In this document: one piece after another, positions 55,403-64,000 of the stretch
Layout of the letters: each line of letters begins with the position of its first letter
Numbering within the stretch: the stretch's first letter is position 1
Assembly: GCA_949358305.1 (NCBI GenBank)
Contig: OX442324.1
Span: 1,539,501-1,603,500 of the forward strand
Source of the DNA: Strigamia acuminata
Lineage: Eukaryota; Arthropoda; Chilopoda; Geophilomorpha; Linotaeniidae
Length of the DNA stretch: 64,000 nt
Direction of reading: 5' to 3'
Notes under the pieces: generated by a model
Databases searched by the model: none
What the model saw: the letters and a program-made list of their open reading frames with translations, nothing else
Told to the model about the DNA's origin: nothing
Translations under genes and position numbers: made by a program

Positions 55403-56548
55403 CAGGCGGGGCGAGCGGCTTCGGCAGAGGCCCCAGCCCAGCCGAACCCGAAGCGCCAGAAGCAAGAACCAGCGCCGTCAAAGTGGACGGAAGAGATGAC
55501 CGTACGGTTAGAGACCTCGTTGGCGGAGTGGCGGGCGTCCTACCCGCGCGCAACTGCGGTTCAGATCGAGTCCGCAGGGAAGCTGCTGCGCCGTCGTATC
55601 AAGGACAATGCGAGGAAGGCGCGGTCCGCCGAGGCGGCGAGGCAGGCGGTGGCCGAATCTGAAGCTGCTGCCGTACCGCCGGTCGCACAGCGATCATGTG
55701 GATCCGGTACCAGCGAACCGGAAGTTGTGGCCGTTCCTATGGTTATCACCCTCCCCGTGGTTGACAGTGCGCCGGAGCCCGCGCGGCAGATGGAGGTGGT
55801 TGGAGTCGAGGTACAGGCTGAACCAGCAGTGTCCCTCGCTCTGGACCTTCCCGGAGTTTCGGGCGAACAGGTGGTTGAGCCGCGCCCGGTGGAGACTGGT
55901 TGCAGTGAGCAGGCAATTGCTTGCGCTTCTCTCGCACTCGGAATCCCTGTGGCTCAGTTTGACGGGTCGGGCGGATTGCCTAACCGCACCTGGGGTAGCC
56001 TTGCGTCGCTTGCGGGATGGTCGAACCAGTCATCGCCACGCGAGGAGTGTATTGTTTCCCAGAGGCAGGACGGCGCTTGCGCCGAACTGCCAATGGAGCA
56101 ACCCCAAGCGTCGGCGTTAGAAGACGAAGTGATGCAGTTGTCCGTCACGGAGGACGATGTGCTGCAATTGTCTTTGTTAGAGGGTTTGTCTCTCGAAGCA
56201 CAACTGTTGCGGTGCGGCGACCCCGAGATGGTCAACGCAGGAGTAGAAGCTGCCGGAGGAGGCGAAGGACCTTCCCAGGAACCACACCCCTCTGGACAGC
56301 ACGATGGAGCGAAGTTCTTGGAACCCGTCGAGGGCCAGGTTCCGCTCGAGGTCGCCGACTTACCGCCTGGTGCCCCGGTGGTCTGCACGGCGCTTGTACT
56401 GATGGCAATCCCACGCCTCAAGCATGCGAACGCTCAGGTGGTGGCGCTCTGGGTCGCCGAAGCTAAGCGGTGGAGGGAACTTCACCTACGCTTTGAGGAC
56501 GCGGCCGGGAGTGACATCAGGATGACCAGAGCTATCGCCCTGATTTGA
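55403..56548 (+). CDS. F downstream frame, part 2
   Basis: This continues the frame of 38531-38899 across copia C and ends at TGA 56546-56548; the first internal ATG is at 55496. It is GC-rich, unlike the T-rich flanks. It starts with a Pro/Lys-rich segment, then a charged helix-like stretch (WTEEM...RRRIKDNARKAR) that loosely recalls a Myb/SANT-type DNA-binding region. A long acidic Val/Glu/Ala-rich part follows, then an Arg/Trp-rich end. I do not recognise the family. The strong codon bias and lack of stops over more than 380 codons argue for a real frame. Confidence 0.5.
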   Translation, partial: QAGRAASAEAPAQPNPKRQKQEPAPSKWTEEMTVRLETSLAEWRASYPRATAVQIESAGKLLRRRIKDNARKARSAEAARQAVAESEAAAVPPVAQRSCGSGTSEPEVVAVPMVITLPVVDSAPEPARQMEVVGVEVQAEPAVSLALDLPGVSGEQVVEPRPVETGCSEQAIACASLALGIPVAQFDGSGGLPNRTWGSLASLAGWSNQSSPREECIVSQRQDGACAELPMEQPQASALEDEVMQLSVTEDDVLQLSLLEGLSLEAQLLRCGDPEMVNAGVEAAGGGEGPSQEPHPSGQHDGAKFLEPVEGQVPLEVADLPPGAPVVCTALVLMAIPRLKHANAQVVALWVAEAKRWRELHLRFEDAAGSDIRMTRAIALI

Positions 56549-57346
56549 CAGAGGATGTGGATAATCCTCAACATTTCCCCTGTCGCATCGGCCGCAGCGA
56601 GGAGAATCAGATGGTTCGAGACGGTGCGCATCGTCGCGTGGGCGGTGGGCACTGCAATGAACGCGTGGTATCTCCACCTACCGTCCCCGTTCGTGGTCCA
56701 AAGTTGGACTCTGGAGCAGACGGTGGGGGCGGACCATGCGGATTTTGATCCGGCGATCTGCCGTGGCTACGTGGAGACGCTGGCCGGGCTCCCGAAGTTG
56801 ACCAATAACCAGGGTTATCAACGGAAGTTTGTGCCGGCGTCCCACGAGCCTGTACTTATCGTGATGCCACCGGAGTTGGCGGCGCACTCACCGCCACCCC
56901 CGCCTACGTACGAAGAGGTGATGATGAAGCGGGTGCACAGGCGGAAGGGCTACCCCGACCAATTTAGCCCCGACGTCTGGGATCCAATCGAATCGACCCA
57001 CGATGCACGCAAGCAGAAAGGGAAGGGGATGAAGTCCCGTAGCGCTGCATCCGTGGCGGCGTCGAGAGAGGAAGCGGCGGCGCGACGCGCCTTGGCCCCA
57101 GTCAAGACGGCGGCAACGGAGGAAGTGCCTCAGCTACCCCCCCAGTCACCATCAACTACAGCAGGAGCGGCGGAGGCGGAGGACAGGCAACTAATGCCTC
57201 CCCCACCGTCAATACGGTCTGTGCTGGAGGCGGCGAGGACTTCGCCAGCCCCAGCAGGACCCGCAGCGGTTGCAACCAAGTCTGATGAGGAGCCGCAAGA
57301 CCCCTCTCAGCCGCAGCCACCGTCCGACGACAAGCCGGAGCCGTGA
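56549..57346 (+). CDS. F downstream frame, part 3, after an in-frame TGA (PPTY motif)
   Basis: Open in the same frame as part 2 and separated only by the TGA at 56546-56548; the first ATG is at 56555. The N-terminal half is Trp- and Arg-rich and looks folded. A PPPPPTYEEV stretch contains PPTY, the PPxY late-domain type that binds WW-domain ubiquitin ligases in retroviral Gag proteins. The C-terminal half is low-complexity Pro/Ala/Ser/Glu. It could be the second half of one protein with part 2, expressed by readthrough or broken by a point mutation, or a separate ORF. A Gag-like identity is possible but unproven. Confidence 0.5.
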   Translation, partial: QRMWIILNISPVASAAARRIRWFETVRIVAWAVGTAMNAWYLHLPSPFVVQSWTLEQTVGADHADFDPAICRGYVETLAGLPKLTNNQGYQRKFVPASHEPVLIVMPPELAAHSPPPPPTYEEVMMKRVHRRKGYPDQFSPDVWDPIESTHDARKQKGKGMKSRSAASVAASREEAAARRALAPVKTAATEEVPQLPPQSPSTTAGAAEAEDRQLMPPPPSIRSVLEAARTSPAPAGPAAVATKSDEEPQDPSQPQPPSDDKPEP

Positions 57347-58028
57347 AAAGCCTCGACTGTCGTCCTTGGACGCGAAATTGTACAAACGACGGACCTTTGG
57401 TCCCGATAATATTTTCCCCAACAGGATGCCGTGAGATGCCTGTCCCAGGACATGGACGCCGAGCCGGAAGCGAGTGACGAGACGGAGACGCCACGCCACA
57501 AGCCCACGTGCCCAACGAAAGCGGATACCGGAGTTTCCCCATTCCATCGGTGGATCTCCCGATCGTGGATCTTGGTCAGGTCCCGGTCGATGTACATATA
57601 TTATTTCCATTTTCTATTTTTATTTTTCGCGATTTGTTTAACGTAACTTTATTTCCGATTGTTTTATGGGAGGCTTGTTTTCATTCTTTTTATGCCATAT
57701 TTATATATTTTTTTTTTTTTTGTTGTTGAATTTTGTTTTATGATTTCGTCCCGGGCTTGTTACGTTCAGGTCCCGGTGAATTGTTATTTAGATTGTAGTT
57801 TGCCAATAGTTGTTTTATTTTCGGCCAGTCGAGGGCGAGGTGTTTCCTGTCGCCCAATGCTGCTAACATCGTGGACCGACGGCGCAGTGGTTTTCGGACC
57901 GCCAGCACCGAAGGTCAGCGCCGGTAACCCGACAAGTTGTGGTCTTCGACTGACTTCATTGTTGTATCTGCCTCGACTTGCGTGTCCCCGTCGGTGTTGT
58001 GTGTGGCCCCTTAGACCTACCTTTTCTT
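57347..58028 (+). other. 3' noncoding tail of F
   Basis: No domain recognised. Poly-T tracts lie at 57600-57725. Confidence 0.5.
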
Positions 58029-58039
58029 AGGGGGGGAGA
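58029..58039 (+). other. Polypurine tract of F
   Basis: AGGGGGGGAGA directly precedes the 3' LTR. Confidence 0.85.
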
Positions 58040-58632
58040 TGTGACTGCCAGGCCACCTAGGTGACCTACGGCACTGCCACACACCACCGTGCGGCCCCAA
58101 AGGTCAACCCCTACGTGGGTAGTTGACCTAGCCCGGGGAGGAGGGAGTGGAGTGGTGTGGTGAGGAGGGAGTGGTGTGAGAGAGTTGAGTGTTGGACACG
58201 GCCTGAGAAGGACGTGCCTGCAGCAGCTCCCCGAGAGGAGAAGGTGTTCATCTGGGAGGGACAAGAAGTGTCCCGGTTTGACTCTGTACTCCTCACCATT
58301 CACCACGATGATACTCAGTACGGCGGCTCCCACCGTTGTACAGCCTCCATGAGTGGACGCGTGGGTCGTGGGTAAGTACGACACGAATGTTAAGTCGAAC
58401 CGACCACGCCACGCATTGGGTTCCCACCCAATGCGCGGCGGGTCGGTTGCCGGTGCGGTGTGCCTTCGTGGCACCACTGCAGCGGGTGACGGGTTTCCCC
58501 ATACCCCTAGACAACGCAATAAAGGCCAACCAACCAATATTGTGGGAAGTCTCCGTCATTTACGTGAAGTATGCGTCCCTACCAAGTGTTCTCAGTCCCC
58601 TGACTACACTGGGAGAGACCATAGCAGTCACA
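58040..58632 (+). repeat. 3' LTR of F
   Basis: 593 bp, TGTGACTGCC to GCAGTCACA, uninterrupted. Differences noted from the 5' LTR: C/T near the start, A/G just before the GTAAGT, T/C near 58553. Confidence 0.95.
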
Positions 58633-58733
58633 AGGTCATCTTCAAGGTTATCCATATTGTAACTCGAGAACCGTGACAGATAAAGCAAAAAGATGAATTA
58701 GAAAGTTGTAAAGCATCATTCAATCGGTTAGCG

Positions 58734-59005
58734 TCATTTTAGCGACGCTCATTTTAGCGAAAAAGTCCCATTTTAGCAAACTGTCATTTTAGCGACACAA
58801 AAAACAAGGTTTTAGCGACGCTACACGATAAAAAAGTGGTTTTTATCAAAAAACCAGTAAGGTTAGGTTCGCGGGGGGTCAAGGGGGGGGGCTGCGCCCC
58901 CCCTTGTTAGCCCTTCTTAGGAATTAAACCTAGGTTTTTGTGTCGCTAAAATGACAGGTTCGCTAAAATGGGACTTTTTCGCTAAAATGAGCGTCGCTAA
59001 AATGA
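58734..59005. mobile_element. Element I: foldback element with repeated CATTTTAGCGA, inside element H
   Basis: The arms of about 70 bp are inverted copies and each contains four CATTTTAGC(G/A)A units with different spacers. A second GC-rich palindrome (AAGGGGGGGGGCTGCGCCCC) sits between them near 58881. It interrupts the left arm of H. The exact ends and target duplication are unclear (perhaps CATC). Confidence 0.7.
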
Positions 59006-60255
59006 TGGAGACCCCATCCAATTAGTCTAGAACCATTCTTAAAAAAATTATTTCTTACTAAAAGGTTTTGAGAAAAAAGGTCTGAAACATTAGTCTACTC
59101 AGCATGGTAACTCAGCTTTGTAACCTAAAACTATTGAGACAACCAAGCTAATCCTCAATTAGGACACTTTATTTGGTATACTCGTAAGTGGAAGAGAGGA
59201 AACACAAAAGAAAAGAAATAATTTATTTTGAAAATACATTCCAACATGATTGTTTTAGGTTACAAAGCTGAGTAGACTAACATTTCAAACCTTTTTTTCT
59301 CAAAACTTTTCGGTAAGAGATAATTTTTTTAAGAACAGTTCTAGACTAATTAGGTGGTCCTCTACAACTTTCTAATTCACTTTTTCTCTCTATCTGTCAC
59401 GGTTCTCGAGTTACAATATGGATGACCTTGAAGATGACCTCTGAGATCAAGTTAGATGTCATAATTGGATTTCACCCGACAAACTATCCTTACAATAAGT
59501 TTGCTGAATCAACATCTAAAACAGTTTGGGAATTATTTACATAGAACCAGACTTTCTGACCACCCTGTAGATTCTACCATCCGTGTTACTTGGGATGCCA
59601 TTTAAAAGATACGAGCATCTTGAAATGATTGTGAGAGGCAAATTTCTTTAGAAATATCGGTTCGGGCCCGGTTTATTTTGGAATGTGGATAATTTACATA
59701 GAGAAGTGAAGTGTTTGGGCTCGAGTGTACGCCACTCAGTCGAGAATTAGATGTGTTACACAAGGATTGTTATTGTTGTGTTTGTTGTTAGAGAGTTTTT
59801 CATGTATAATTATACTGTGTTTGAGATTACATTTTTGTATTGCTAAGCATTGTGGGAATGATTCTACTGACGCCATGAAGCAAATTACCGTGTATACTCA
59901 AGCTGTGTAAACCAATCACTTTATGAAACATTATACTCGTTTGTTATATCATCAGTTTATAAAAATAAAAATATTAATGTTGAAAAAGTACTATTTTTAC
60001 TAAAAAAAATCCACTGCCCAGTGGAAATGCTCAAAACATAAATTACATGCAAACGAGGTTCAATGTTTGCAGGTTAGTAGCGCTCTTATAATTAGGTTAG
60101 TAAAATGCTGACACAACACTAAGCTAGTTTACAATAATATTCAATGAATAAATTCAAAAAAAAATTAAAAAAAAAATTCAAAAATTCAAATAAATCATGA
60201 AAATCTTCAAAAATGATGTTTTCAAGAAGTTGAAAGGTTTGTGAAGTCATCTGGT

Positions 60256-60430
60256 GCACTTCACGTGCTTTTCCTTGAAAATCTGGTCTAAAATATCCAT
60301 AATTCTACTGGTTGAAATATCCGAAACAATCCACACACTTCACGTGTATTTTTCTGGTCAAAATGTCCGAAATTCGCAATTTTCGCTGGTCTATGGTGTC
60401 CAAATCGATTCCCACACTTCACGTGTGTTT
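60256..60430. repeat. 79-bp degenerate tandem repeat
   Basis: Anchored by CACTTCACGTG at exact 79-bp spacing (60256, 60335, 60414); the rest of each unit is only loosely similar (AAATNTCCGAAA, TTTTCYTG). Confidence 0.7.
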
Positions 60431-60554
60431 TCCTCTCGAAATTTGGGTCCAAAAAACGTCCAAAAACATGCAAAACGTTCAAAAATGCCTCGCACGAGTC
60501 CAAATGGTACAAATCGTCGTCTGGGCGCTTTCTGTGCTGCACGGCACGTCCTTC

Positions 60555-60632
60555 GCGACGTTCCTCGTTGTTCGCGAACGTCCGTGCGATGTTCCTCGTT
60601 GTCCGCGAACGTTCGTGCGACGTTCCTCGTCG
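60555..60632. repeat. 31-bp tandem repeat, about 2.5 units
   Basis: The unit starts GCGAYGTTCCTCGTTGTYCGCG; copies begin at 60555, 60586 and 60617. Confidence 0.8.
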
Positions 60633-61156
60633 ATTAGCGGTCGACGCCGCGAACGTGTCGGAAATGTGCGGCCCTGGCAATCGTACGATCGGCGTGCGCT
60701 CGAAAACATAAATTTGTGTTTAAAAATGTCAGCAATTACTAACCTTGCTTTTGCCTAAGTATGGCTGTTCAGCTAGGTAATGAGCACTGCTCATTTCTTG
60801 AGTCCTTGACCAGTTTCTTGCTGGATTCCTCTTTTCATGATAGACTGACTGGGGGCATCCATCTTGAATGACTTATTCCAGTGGCCAAATAATTCATGTG
60901 CTCAGCCATGATTGGAGGAATTTTTCCATCAGCCACTTATTGATAAGTCATGATTGGAGTGACTTATCAATAGGCCACTTATTGCAATTGAATTATCTTT
61001 TCAGTGATGTAAATTACATCATTTCCTGTGACTGGTAAGATATTTCAGCCACATCAGCCAAATAATTGTTCACTTTGTATGGAGTTTGACCAAATGACTT
61101 ACATGAATTATTGATAATTCAGATTATGATAAGTCAAATTTGGATTTTAACTTTGA

Positions 61157-64000
61157 ATGCACCTAATGATAAAACATGAAACCGTGGATGACTACTGTAA
61201 TCGAGCACAAGGATTACAACAATGCTATTTACAAGCTGGAGGAGTGATGGAAGAAACAGAGTTAATCTTTCACATAAGGAATGGACTGAGGAGAGAGTTC
61301 CAGAACGCTAAACAAGCATTGAATTTTCAAAAAGGATTACAAATGGCCGATTTAAGAAGCAGGCTAAAGCTATGCGAAGGGGAAAAACAAAATAACGATA
61401 AGAAACCCACCGAGAATATACAAAAGGCCAGAGAGAACAGAAATATAATTTGCTATAACTGCTCAGGCAGGGGCCATTACAAAAGAGATTGTCGCAACAA
61501 GCAAAAATGTTATAATTGCGGACGGCCAGGGCATTTGGCAGCAGACTGCAAAGATGAGAAAAAACCCGACAGTGACAGCAACAGAGGTCGTGGCAGAGGA
61601 AGAGGAAACTTTGGAAATAGAGGAAGAAGAAGAGGGCAGAAACAAAACGTGATGACAGCAGTTGAGAAGCCAAACAAGCATATTTGTGAAGAAATAGCTG
61701 AAAAAATATGGAAAACTGAATTTAAGAGAGACAAAGATGGCGACCTGATCCCACATGAAACTTTAGTTGCAACAGGGCGAAAAATAAAGATTTGCAACTG
61801 TGTGGAAAATGACAAAGAATTAAAAATAGAAAGATCAATGATGGTAAAAGAAATACAAGAAAAAACAGATGAGAAAGAACACCATATTGAGTGGATATCA
61901 GATTCGGGGGCAACAAGCCACATTACAAAAGAACGTGATTTGTTGATGAATGTGCATGCAGATGGCAGGGAAATTGAAACTGCATCAGGAATCACGAGTA
62001 CCGACGCAATTGGAGACATGAAAATTAGCCATGATAAAGGAAGAATAGAAACATTACTAAAAAATGTTTTATACGTGCCAGGAATCTCAGACAATTTATT
62101 ATCCGTGCCAAAAATGACAGATAACGATTTTGTGGTTGTATATGACAAGGAAGAGGTACGAATTGCACATAAAACTGAAGTGGAAATTGCATTCAATGAT
62201 TATGCGATGCGTGGAAAGCGAATAGGAGACAGATATATTGTCAAAACTCAAGCACAATCAATGGAAAGCGGATTTACAGCCAAAGAAAAAATAAAAACAT
62301 GGCATTGCAGAATGGGACATGTAAATTTCCGTTCAATAGATGAGATGAGGAACAAAAATGCAGTAAGAGGGATAGAATACAAAGATGGACCGGATAACCA
62401 AGTATGCGACGTGTGCATAATGAGTAAAATGACAAAACGACCGCGCAAAGGAATAAATGAGAGATAATCGACAGCAGTAAACGAATTATTACACGTAGAC
62501 TTGATGGGACCTTTAAATCCTAAAACACCCACGGCGAATAAATACATAATGATTATAGTCGATGATTTTTTGAGAAAAATGGACATAACATTGTTGAAAC
62601 ACAAGAATGAAGCAGAAAATGCCATAAAGACGTTAATTGAAAGATGGGAACGACAAAAAGAGAAGAAAGTAAAATTACTCAGATCTGACAACAGGGGAGA
62701 ATTTACCTCGGACAAATTCGAACACTGGTTAAATGAGAGAGGCATACACCACCAATTGACGACAGCATTCACGCCCGAGAGCAATGGCGTCGTTGAAAGA
62801 CAGACTAGAACAATAATGGAAATGATCCGGTGTTTACTAAAGGACTCAGAGTTGCCGAAATATTTTTGGGGCGAGGCGGCACTTACAGTGATGAAAATTC
62901 GAAATCATTGTGTAACCAAAATACACGGATTGACGCCGGAAGAAGTATGGTCTGAATACAAACCCAGCGTGGCTTACTTTAAAAGATTTGGGTGCACAGC
63001 ATTCATGTTGGACAAAAGAAAAAAGAAGAAATTGGATGACAGATCAACAATAGGAGTATTTATTGGCTATGCGACGAACAGAAAAGCCTACAGAATTTAT
63101 GATATCAAAGCAGACTGTGTGAGGGAAACATCAGATGTAAAATTTGATGAGACAGAAAATGGTGTACACAGATGGAAAAACAAAAAGGAAGAAGAAAAAA
63201 CGGCACCACCCACGGCAGATGACAGTTCAGATGAAGAAGAAACCATCGATTTGCATACAGATGAACAAGTGAAAATTAACAATCAAGATGAACACAATCT
63301 AGAAGAAGGTAGCAACGGGGATAATGAACAATTATCAGAAAATGATGAGAACATTGATGAAGAAAATACAGAGACAAACAACGAGATACAAGAAAACAAT
63401 AGAAACACCACAGAAGATGACGACAACACAGATGAAGACGAAACACAACAAAATAAGAAAGGAAGACCAAAAGGAACAACTAAAGAAGAAATGAAAAAGA
63501 AAAACAAAGCTGAAAGAAAACAAAATGAAGAAGCATTACAAGAACAAGGAGTAAGAAGATCACAAAGATTAAAAATCAAAACTTCTGTAAAATTGACACG
63601 AGAAATGCAGATCCCTAAATCATACAAAGAAGCAATGAAAAGTGATCAAAAAGACAAATGACATGACGCAATGGACAGGAAAATGAAGGAAATGAAGAGA
63701 TTGGACGTATGGAAGTTGGAGAAACGAATTGAGGGAAGAAAAACAATAAAATGCAAATGGGTCTACCGATTTAAACCAAATGAAGAAGGATTGGAGGGAC
63801 GATTTAGAGCAAGATTAGTCGCAATCGGATGTTCACAAACTTACGACGTTGGCGTGGACAAAACATATTCACCAGTCATCAGAATTGAATCCGTCAGATT
63901 TATTTTTGCATTTTCAGCAAAACACGGAAAAATCGTACGATTACACGACGTAAAAACAGCGTATTTGAACGCAAAATTTAAAGAAAAAATATAGATGGAA
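61157..64000 (+). pseudogene. Copia G: gag-pol pseudogene, 5'-truncated, three in-frame stops
   Basis: A copia polyprotein related to E. It has the end of Gag, two CCHC knuckles (CYNCSGRGHYKRDC, CYNCGRPGHLAADC, near 61453-61550), protease DSGATSH (near 61900) and the integrase HHCC block (62300-62430). The integrase core has HVDLMG, RSDNRGEF (usual Gly replaced by Arg) and VVERQTR. The start of RT runs to the window edge. The frame is unbroken in phase but has TAA at 62465, TGA at 63659 (where Trp is expected) and TAG at 63992 (where Tyr is expected). The N-terminal half of Gag, the primer site and the 5' LTR are missing upstream. It is very A-rich in the coding sense. Confidence 0.9.

Larger units (their letters stand above)
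24224..58632 (+). mobile_element. Element F: large Ty3/gypsy-like LTR element carrying nested E, C and B2
   Basis: Two 593-bp LTRs differ at three positions noted by eye. The 4-bp target duplication AGGT is at 24220-24223 and 58633-58636. After removing E and C (with B2) the element is about 12.8 kb. It contains a gypsy-type pol frame with altered active sites (32926-35832) and a second long frame downstream of pol (38531-57346, interrupted by C and by one TGA). Long T-rich noncoding stretches lie between, and a polypurine tract lies before the 3' LTR. A normal gag upstream of pol was not found. Confidence 0.85.
24093..59567. mobile_element. Element H: palindromic TIR DNA transposon, split by element F
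   Basis: The ends CAGGGTGGTCAGAAAGTCTGG (24093) and its inverted match (ending 59567) are flanked by TA, as in Tc1/mariner-type elements. Without F the element is about 1.06 kb. The left arm is 24093-24223, 58637-58730 and 59010-59131; the right arm is 59252-59567. The arms match over about 316 bp, so the whole is a large foldback. There is no transposase ORF, so it is non-autonomous. Confidence 0.8.
59568..61156. other. Unclassified DNA with short tandem repeats
   Basis: No gene recognised. Two tandem arrays lie inside (60256-60430 and 60555-60632). Around 60840-61030, inverted and direct copies of GACTTAT/ATAAGTC and GGCCA motifs recur. Confidence 0.45.

Overview
This is a stretch of eukaryotic, most likely invertebrate (arthropod-like) repeat DNA made almost entirely of transposable elements. 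I recognise no host protein gene. Evidence for a eukaryote: LTR retrotransposons with TG...CA ends, primer-binding sites matching initiator tRNA-Met and tRNA-Gln, polypurine tracts, TATA boxes, splice-like signals and foldback DNA elements. No organism-specific marker was seen, so the taxonomic guess is tentative.

Layout. (1) 1-2336: a scrambled Ty1/copia remnant (element D) whose integrase part (+) meets its gag-protease part (-) head to head, followed by its LTR. (2) 2337-3753: AT-rich DNA with a 23-bp minisatellite and half of a small TIR element. (3) 3754-20169: element B1, an LTR retrotransposon without pol that carries one unfamiliar 493-codon ORF; an intact copia (element A, 4394-11378) sits in the TATA box of its 5' LTR. 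(4) 20170-24092: unclassified DNA, a 170-bp inverted repeat, and a diverged solo LTR (22069-23732) of the B kind. (5) 24093-59567: a palindromic DNA transposon (H) split by a 34.4-kb block. That block is a large Ty3/gypsy-like element (F, 24224-58632), itself interrupted by copia E (24427-29559) and copia C (38900-55397). Copia C in turn carries a second B copy (B2, 39414-48813) in its 3' LTR. (6) 59568-64000: unclassified DNA with two short tandem repeats, then a 5'-truncated copia (G) with three in-frame stops running off the window.

Every nesting step is supported by target-site duplications: ATATA for A, CCAA for B1, TAAT for B2, GAGAA for E, GGGTT for C, AGGT for F, ACGT for the solo LTR. 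Copias give 5 bp; B, F and the solo LTR give 4 bp. Relative order of insertion: H, then F, then C and E, then B2; separately B1, then A. LTR pairs of A, E and B2 look identical by eye. C shows one indel, F three substitutions and B1 several differences.

Points of most interest: (a) the primer-binding site of copia C continues into 66 nt of an initiator tRNA-Met copy, with a mismatch exactly at position 58 (m1A) and an end at position 10, next to m1G9; (b) the B family has a conserved unknown ORF, a duplicated tRNA-Gln primer site and repeated polypurine-like tracts; (c) element F has an open pol frame in which several catalytic aspartates are replaced, and a second long frame downstream of pol with CxxC pairs and a PPTY motif, interrupted by one TGA.
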